In this document: positions 57,440 through 64,000 of the stretch, piece after piece
Layout of the letters: each line of letters opens with the position of its first letter
Position numbering within the stretch: position 1 is the first letter of the stretch
DNA from: Solanum dulcamara
Taxonomy: Eukaryota > Streptophyta > Magnoliopsida > Solanales > Solanaceae
Reading direction: 5' to 3'
Assembly: GCF_947179165.1 (NCBI RefSeq)
Contig: NC_077240.1
Span: 29,746,001 to 29,810,000 of the forward strand
DNA length: 64,000 nucleotides
Translations under genes and position numbers: made by a program
Notes under the pieces: model-generated
Told to the model about the DNA's origin: nothing
Database searches by the model: none
The model's input: the letters and a program-made list of their open reading frames with translations, nothing else

Positions 57440-59215
57440 AATGTACTGTATTTAAGGAAATTACACTTGGGACATAGTCAACTTACTAGAAGGGAAGAAG
57501 CCAATATGTTGCAAATGGATATACAAAGTCAAGTATAAAGAAACTGGAGAAATAAAAAGATTCAAAGTCAAATTAGTTGCTAAAAGCTACAGTCAGCAGG
57601 AGGATATTGACTATCAGGAGACCTTTTCTCATGTAGTTGAAATGGTCACTGTCAAGACTGTGCTAGAACTTGCAGCTTCTAAACATTGGCACATCCATCA
57701 AATGGATGTCTACAATGCATTTTTGCAAGGTGATCTTCATGAAGTGGTATACATGAAACTGCACATTGTGTAGACTCATCAAATTCTTGTATGGAATGAA
57801 ATAGACACCATGACGATGGAATGTCAAGTTAGCAGAAGCTTTGCTAAAACTCAAGTTCAAACAGAGACAGTATGATCATTCTCTTATTATGCAAAAATCT
57901 GAACATGAAACTATAATAATATTTGTCTATGTTGATGACATGCTAGTAACTGGAGATAATTTGAAGCTGATTGAGGAAACAAAACAAAAACTTCAACAAG
58001 TGTTCAAAATGAAGGATTTGGGAGATCTAAAATACTTTTTTGGAATAGAGTTTGCTAGATCTATTTAAGGCATATTAATGCATCAAAAAAAGTATTTATT
58101 GGAATTGATATATGAGCTTGGTTTTGCAGGTTCTAAATCATTTGATACTCCTATAACTCCCATAGATAAAAATGTCAAATTGACAACAAGAGAATATGAT
58201 GAGTGTACAACCAACAACAACGGAGAGAATTCCTTATTACCTGATACTAGTTCATATCAAAGACTAACAGGCAAATTATTGTATCTAACAATTACAAGAC
58301 ATGATATTTCATATAGTGTACAAACTCTAAGTCAGTATCTTCAGCAACCTAAAAAGTCACATATGGAAGTAGCATTAAGAATTGTCAGGTACATCAAGTC
58401 ACAGCCTGGTTAAGTTATACTCATGTCAATAATTCTATACAAAATGTGACTGCCTTTTATGATGTTGATTGGGCAGCATGTTCACACACAAGATCGAAGG
58501 TCTATTACAGGCTTCTTAATCAAACTAGGAAATTCCTTAGTATCCTGAAAATCAAAAAAGCAAACTACCGTCTCTAGGAGTTCTGCTGAAGCAGACTACA
58601 TGAGCGTAACATCTATTATGTCTGAACTCATTTGATTGCTAGGTTTACTAACTAAATTGGAAGTCCAGATTGAACTTCCAATGGACATATTCAGTGACAA
58701 CAAGTCAGCACCACAAATTGTTAGCAATCCTGTTTACCATGAAAGAACAAAACATATAGAGATTGATTGTCACTTTATTAGAGAAAAAATTCAGCAAGAA
58801 AAATAGTCTGTTTGGATTGACTTATTTTTAAGCAGCTTATAAGTTGAAAACTGCTTATAAGTTTAAAAAAAAGTAGGTGCAGGCCAACTTTTTTTTTGAC
58901 TTATAAGTTATTTTCAACTTATAAACTGCTTAAAATAAGTTTATCCAAATAAAATCAACTATTTATTGGGGCTTATTTTAAGCACAAAATGACTTTAAGT
59001 TGGTCAGTCAAACACTCAAAAAAAGCTGAAAACAGCTTATAAGCCAATCCAAACGGCCTCTTTAAAGCTTAATATATTCCCACTAAAGAACAACCTGCAG
59101 ATCTACTTACAAAGGGACTAACTAAGGTCCAACATCATAACCTTAATTCTAAGTTAGGTGTTCTTAATATATTTGGAGTACCTAACTTGAGGAGAAGTGC
59201 TGAAGAAAGGCAATA
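57440..59215 (+). pseudogene. pol: Copia H reverse transcriptase and RNase H, broken
   Basis: The sense begins TWDIVNLLEGKKPICCKWIYK, then HIHQMDVYNAFLQGDL with several stops near 57770-57840. The catalytic VYVDDMLVTG is in 57841-58068, which ends at a TAA after FARSI. 58078-58413 continues HQKKYLLELIYELG and LLYLTITRHDISYSVQTLSQ. RNase H follows in pieces ([55 protein letters not shown]). The protein cannot be made as one chain. Confidence 0.82.
58804..59062. mobile_element. MITE in copia H (CCGTTTGGATTGG family)
   Basis: About 259 bp with inverted ends GTCTGTTTGGATTGACTTAT and ATAAGCCAATCCAAACGGCC, and inner repeats of GCTTATAAGTTGAAAAC and TAAGCAGCTTATAAG. I recognise it as a common plant MITE, but cannot settle the target duplication or the superfamily. 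Its removal brings QQEK and the following QPADLL part of RNase H back together approximately. Confidence 0.7.
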
Positions 59216-59460
59216 AGACTAGCTATGCAAAGTCCCCAAAGTCAGCTAATTAGTTAATTAGCTGTTAAAAGTTAGTTAGTTAAATTTGTTAAGAATTGGT
59301 TAATTGTCTAACTCACTCAGTTAAATGTAGCCTATATAAATACTGTTAATCAGTATATTGTAGGTGTAACTTTTGATACAAGTTGATTCAAATGAGAATG
59401 TAGTACTCTTCTCCTCTGTTCTCTGCATCTCTTCTTCCTCTTCAATTTGTTACAAGTTCA
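59198..59460 (+). repeat. 3' LTR of copia H
   Basis: 263 bp. The polypurine tract AACTTGAGGAGAAG (59184-59197) abuts TGCTGAAGAAAGG, and the LTR ends GTTACAAGTTCA. A TATA box (TATATAAATA) lies at 59334-59343. The ending AAGTTCA is shared with element F. Confidence 0.75.
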
Positions 59461-59888
59461 TTAATGGTGAACTAAATAAGTTCACTACCTTCCAAACAAA
59501 CTTTAAAAATATTACTATATTTTTAAGAAATAGTCCATTTTTTACATATTGATGCATTCTTTCTGCCCAAAATCCTAACTCAAATTAAAATATATCATTT
59601 GACACTATCAATCTAACTCAAGTATTGAGTATTAATCTTTTGCAATTTGAAAATAAAGATAAAATTTGCCCCATTTAGTAATGCCACGAATATGTTTGAC
59701 CTCAATTATTAACTGAAAGAAAATATAATTTTTTTTACATAGTTCAAAGTAAAAATTTGACACATTATCCTCAAACGAAACGCAAAACAGTTTACCAAAC
59801 AAACAATGCAAATTAGTAAAGTTATCAATTATGACAAAATGATAAAAGGAGCCACTGATCACATGTACCTAATCCAGTTAATTAACTG
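59461..59888. other. Spacer between copia H and I
   Basis: 428 bp of AT-rich sequence without a gene or clear repeat. Confidence 0.5.
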
Positions 59889-60149
59889 TGTTAATTGATG
59901 CTTAGCCAACACTTAATTAGTGCTTAGAAGAATTTAGTTAGTATGATCAGTCCAAGTCAATTTGTTATGGAGTAAGGCAGTTAGTTTGATGATCACTAGT
60001 GTGATTAGTGATTTCTTATTGATCAAGTAATGAGACTCTATAAATAAAGCATGTGCAGTGTAATCTTTCCATTATATTAGAATAATGAAAAATCTCCTTT
60101 CTCCTCTCTTCTTTGTTATTCATAGGAGTTAGATTGATAGATTTTTTCA

Positions 60150-60160
60150 TGGTATCAGAG
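60150..60160 (+). other. Primer-binding site of copia I (initiator tRNA-Met)
   Basis: TGGTATCAGAG immediately follows the LTR and is identical to that of element F on the other strand. Confidence 0.85.
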
Positions 60161-60220
60161 CTGCGATCATTGTAGCTTCTTCATCAAATGATTCTCACCA
60201 TTGTCAAGAGCTAAGAAGCC

Positions 60221-60543
60221 ATGGTAAATTCAGAGAACACACAGGAAGAGCCTACACACATCTCGCCGATAGATTACACTCATCATCTATTTTTATAGTC
60301 ATCAAATACACTAGGAGCAGTGCTAATTGATTTGAAGTTGACAGGACCATAGAACTATACACTATGGAGTAGATCGATGGGATTAGCTTTACTAGGAAAG
60401 AACAAGTTAGGCCTGATTGATGGGAGTTGTCCAAGAACCTTATACAAAGGAAAATTGGCAAAACAATGGGATCGATGCAATGCACTTATACTATCATAGA
60501 TCAATAGTGTGGTGGCACTAGAATTGATTTCGAGTATAGTGTT
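60221..60543 (+). pseudogene. gag: Copia I gag, N-terminal fragment
   Basis: ATG at 60221 in context GCCATGGTAAAT opens MVNSENTQEEPTHISPIDY, then LFL and a TAG. The sense goes on as NTLGAVLIDLKLTG, stop, then NYTLWSRSMGLALLGKNKLG, DGSCPRTLYKGKLAKQWDR and CNALILS, stop, INSVVALELISSIVF, where the element is cut. The YTLW and KNKLG-DG-C motifs are those of gag in elements F and G. At least three stops make it non-functional. Confidence 0.8.
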
Positions 60544-61398
60544 TGTTATGTCCTATTTTCACGGAGGTTAGATAAAGCACAACTTATAGACTCTAAAAGG
60601 ATTAATTATTGTATAGAGTCACCACCTAATTTATTAAGAAAAACCTATTTGATGCATGACCTGTATGACTCATGTTTCAATATATGAAAAATCAGTTTAG
60701 ATTCTAGATAACAGTTTACATTATTCCAAAGGAAATGTGTTAAGCATCCTTCGAAATCCACAAATGAGGTACCCGACTAGACTTAATTTATCAAAAAGGG
60801 AGGAGATAAAATTATTATTTGTAATTATGATACACATATATATAAAGAAATTACTAAAATTGTATAAAAATATATGTATAAAAGAGTCTGTACCAAGTAA
60901 GTAATGTATATTATCGTCAACTATGTGTATGAAAATATGAGAAAGACGGTATAAATGTATATAAAAAAGGGGGTAGTTTTTTACGCAATATTAAAAGAAT
61001 TACACTTTATTAATATAAAAAAAAGAACTCTTTTAAAAAAAATCTTTTGTAATGTGTGAAAAGAATAATATTTCTTTTATAAAAGAAAAAGAAAAATTAT
61101 TCTCAAATAACAATTTTTAACTTACAATATCAATGAGAGGATAAATTATGAAAAATATTTTAAAGGAAAAAGATTATTTAATATTGTCTAAAAATGTGAA
61201 CTAACTGATTAAATAGTTAAATCAATTAAATTTCTCTATGAAAGTATTTACGGCCTAAGTTTTGCCTAATGTCAATAATATACAGAATAATAAATTAAAA
61301 ATAATATTCGAACTTCATTAAATTTGAATAGCTTCCTCGGGAAGCAACTTTGGCTGGATACCTGTAAAGACACTTAGTAAAAGTATTAGTAAGGTATA

Positions 61399-61472
<74 letters not shown>
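61399..61472. repeat. (TAA)n microsatellite
   Basis: About 24 uninterrupted TAA units. The minus-strand reading gives a run of Ile codons, which is not a real protein. Confidence 0.95.
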
Positions 61473-61473
<1 letters not shown>

Positions 61474-62170
61474 TAAAACAAAATCCCTCTTATAAACATG
61501 TGAGGCCCTGAAAATCGACAGTAATTTCTTCATCGGTCACTTTTAAATTACATACAAAAATATACAATAAATAAAAATACATCTCTGTAATACATAAATA
61601 AATAAAAAAATGGCCAAACAACGACAACAAACATAATTGACTACGGAAGAACTAAGTAAACATCAACAACCAATAAAATCAATCAAGTTCACCTAACAAA
61701 AATCTTATAAAAATGTAAATCATCAATTCCAACAAAATTAAAAGTGGTCAAACATGAACAAAATAAATAATAATAGTAAATGAATAAAGTAATGGGGAAT
61801 AGTGAAAGTAATAGCCAAAGTAAACAAAATAATGGATTTCATTTAATCATTAATAGACTAATGTAAAATATAAACTTAAACTTAATATGAGCTTACAGTA
61901 TTGGTCTGTTGGTTGTAGTTCATCGGAGCTCGAAGCAAGCCATGTGGAGTTCTAGATGTAAATTTGTGGTAAATTTTGATTGACTCTCAAAATTTGCCCA
62001 GTGTTGAATTGTGATGAGACTGTTTTCTTTTGTGATAATAGTAGAAAAGATTTAGTACCAATAGAGGAAAAATGTAATGTAAATGGCAATAGAGAAATTG
62101 GAAAGCATGTGACGTAAATGACCTCTGATTGGCAGGACAACAAAATGTAAAAGCTAGAGTGTAGATACAT

Positions 62171-63212
62171 GCATTAAAAGATGGGTGCATGTAAAAATGT
62201 ACTGCAATACCCGCATTAGAAGGTAGGTGCCTGTAAATGTACTGAAATACCTATATTAGAAGGTGGTGCCTCTAAAATGTACTAAAATAGCTGCATTAGA
62301 AGGTGGGTGCCTATAAAATGTACTGAAATATCCGCATTAGAAGGTGGATGCCTATAAAATATACTGAAATATCCGCATTAGAAGGTGGATGCCTATAAAA
62401 TGTACTGAAATATCCACATTAGAAGATGAGTGTCTATAAAATATATTAAATATCTGTATTAGAAGGTGGGTGCCTATAAAATGTGTTGCAATACCGGCAT
62501 TAGAAGGTGGGCGCCTATGAAAAGTGTTGAAATACCCACATTAGAAGGTTTGCGCCTATGAAATATAATGAAATACCCGCATTAGAAGGTGGGTGCCTAT
62601 AAAATGTAATAAAATACTCGTATTAGAAGGTGGATGCCTGTGAGAGGTATTGAAATACCCATATTAGAAGATGAGTGCCTATAAAATATAATAAAATACC
62701 CGTATTAGAAGGTGGGTTCCTATAAAATATGTTGCAATACCCGTATTAAAAGATGGACGCCTATGGAAATTGTTGAAATACTCGCATTAGAAAGTGGGTG
62801 CCTATAAAATGTAGTAAAATATCCGCATTAAAAGGTGGTGCCTATAAAATGTATTGAAATACTTGTATTAGAAGGTGGGTGCCTATAAAATATGTTTCAA
62901 TACTACATTAGAAGGTGGCGCCTATGAAAACTGCTGAAATACTCGCATTAAAAGGTAAGTGCCTATCAAATATGTTGAAATACCCGCATTAGAAGGTGGC
63001 TCCTGTAGAATGTAATGCAATACCCCTATTAGAAGGTGGACACATGTGAGATGTATTGAAATACCCATATTAGAAGGTGGTGCTTATAAAATGTAATGAA
63101 ATACTCTTATTAGAAAGTGGGTGCCTGTGAGATGTATTGAAATACCAATATTAGAAGGTGGATGCCTATAAAATGTATTGAAATACCCGCATTAGAAGGT
63201 GGGCTCCTATAT
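62171..63212. repeat. Minisatellite: 26 copies of a ~41-bp unit
   Basis: Units start at 62171, 62213, 62253, 62293, 62334, 62375 and so on to 63189 (26 counted; spacing 40-42, mean about 40.7). The consensus has two parts: GCATTAGAAGGTGGGTGCC, then TATAAAATGTACTGAAATACCC. Variants are spread rather than clustered, so the array is not freshly amplified. It has no ORF. Confidence 0.93.
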
Positions 63213-64000
63213 TTGAATTTAAAATGCCTGTATCAAGAGGCTAAAAACATGAGTTTTTTTGTGTTTATTTTTGTAAGAAATATTAAAAAGTAAACAAGAC
63301 AGAATCACATCTTGACTTTAGTTGGTACCAACAATTAACATTGTGCATAAGAATTCCGCCATTTTTTCTCAGGTAACCGAGATCAACATCAAAGTAATTT
63401 CCTATAGTTTCAAGTAGTACCTCAAACATACCTAAGTGTCGCACGATTTGTTCATCTTGTTTCAAAACAAAGTTTAGAACTATATTTGTCCCTCATGTTT
63501 CAAGTGTCCTCACCAAAAAAAAACTCCTACTTTTCATATATTGGAATATTATAATTTTAGGACATTTTGAAAAGTACGTTCATGCTCAGAAAGATATTCA
63601 TGCATGCAATTGTGATACCATAGGCTTGATATTCATGTAAATCTCCACTAATGTGAGAACATTTGAAATGATATCATGTAGGACTTGTTACTGTCTTGTA
63701 ATGTAGGCTTAGGGAAGGGTAGGATAGTCATTTGGGATAAAAGTCACTTAATTCCTTTCTGAGCATTTCACTTAATTTGTGTTTTCAATGTTTTTGTGCT
63801 TTTAGCGCTTGATCCTCATTGTTGTCCCTTTCTTGCGTACTTTTGGACTTTTTTGAAACTTAACTTTTCTGAGTTTTTCCCTTCTCATCATTTTTTGAAG
63901 TTTCTCCTATTTGTTTGGAGTATTCTTCTTCTTTTGTTGCAATTTTGCTTGCTTGAATTTGTGGGAAATTTTTGACTTTCTTTTCTTTTGAAGGCATTCT
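63213..64000. other. Unassigned sequence after the minisatellite
   Basis: Nothing is clearly coding. Pyrimidine-rich TTTTCTTTTG tracts increase toward the end. The only frame of note is a 60-residue minus-strand ORF at 63283-63465 that I do not recognise. Confidence 0.4.

Larger units (their letters stand above)
57440..59460 (+). mobile_element. Ty1/copia element H, 5'-truncated
   Basis: Reverse transcriptase, RNase H, polypurine tract and a 3' LTR (59198-59460) remain on the plus strand. Gag, protease, integrase and the 5' LTR are absent. A MITE interrupts the RNase H end at 58804-59062. Protein motifs are close to those of elements F and G. Confidence 0.85.
59889..60543 (+). mobile_element. 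Ty1/copia element I, 5' LTR and gag start only
   Basis: The LTR is about 59889-60149 (start uncertain), with a TATA box (TATAAATA) at 60039-60046. The primer-binding site TGGTATCAGAG at 60150-60160 follows the LTR end TTTTTTCA directly. Gag starts at 60221. The element stops at about 60543, where another LTR-like sequence begins. Confidence 0.8.
60544..64000 (+). mobile_element. Left part of a large LTR element, possibly Tat/Ogre-like Ty3/gypsy (extends past window)
   Basis: It begins TGTTATGTCCTATTTTCACG exactly where copia I is cut. GTATAGAGTCACCACCTAAT and GGTACCCGACTAGAC follow, wording I associate with LTRs of Ogre-like elements. It contains a long (TAA)n tract, a 26-copy minisatellite (62171-63212) and no recognisable protein domain. 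Minus-strand frame 63465-63283 (IRHLG-like MFEVLLETIGNYFDVDLGYL) is suggestive but unrecognised. The right end and target duplication are out of view, so the call is tentative. Confidence 0.35.

Noticed and set aside
61318..61533. 71-residue minus-strand ORF with an isoleucine run
   Set aside because: It is simply the (TAA)n microsatellite read in one frame.
62171..63212. CRISPR-like array of short regular repeats
   Set aside because: The whole 41-bp unit repeats with scattered changes; there are no unique spacers, and the context is a plant nuclear genome. It is a minisatellite.
63283..63465. 60-residue minus-strand ORF as a gene
   Set aside because: It reads like a protein in places but I cannot link it to a family, and no neighbouring frame extends it.

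Overview
The window looks like nuclear DNA of a eudicot plant, most likely Solanaceae. The family-level call rests on an SPL7-type gene tail, a SolS-like SINE relic in one of its introns, and the retrotransposon types present; it is inference, not a match. Only one ordinary protein-coding gene is evident: the 3' end of an SPL7-like copper-response transcription factor (1-2583, + strand, three exons). One organelle-type tRNA-Asn(GUU) lies at 4076-4147, probably inside a piece of organelle DNA transferred to the nucleus. Almost everything else is transposable elements, most of them broken.

Layout. 1-5.1 kb: SPL7 tail, SINE relics, organelle-like tRNA, AT-rich spacer. 5.16-5.72 kb: four tandem units of about 139 bp related to Stowaway-type MITEs. 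5.9-38.9 kb: a tandem array of units of about 680-700 bp, split by two LTR insertions. The first is element E (6843-34194, TSD AATAT), an LTR element with no recognisable gag-pol of its own. Inside E sit an Athila-type Ty3/gypsy element (9858-21397, 3' LTR truncated, itself carrying a hAT-type MITE with an 8-bp TSD) and a complete but dead Tekay/Del-type chromovirus on the minus strand (22506-31864, TSD CTTCT). The second insertion is a solo LTR (35012-37488, TSD TTAGA).

39.9-60.5 kb is a Ty1/copia cluster. Element F (39859-45137, minus, TSD ATAGC) is decayed. Element G (46591-51758, minus, TSD ACCCA) is young and nearly open. A solo LTR lies at 52269-52698 (TSD TTCGA). H (57440-59460, +) has lost its 5' part, and I (59889-60543, +) keeps only its 5' LTR and gag start. 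Between them are MITEs, two copies of a MULE-like foldback element, and an 86-bp perfect inverted repeat at 55178-55400. From 60.54 kb to the end is what looks like the left part of a large Ty3/gypsy (Tat/Ogre-like) element, with a (TAA)n tract and a 26-copy, 41-bp minisatellite.

The genes do not form a pathway. The value of the window is as a stratified insertion history: several insertions can be ordered and checked because unfilled copies of their target sites survive in the same window. The candidates for something undescribed are element E (a gene-less LTR element with an antisense plant-transposon-protein ORF), the GC-rich palindrome clusters in the U3 regions of three unrelated LTR families, and the inverted/direct repeat structure near 55.2 kb. 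No search was run; family names come from recognising motifs.
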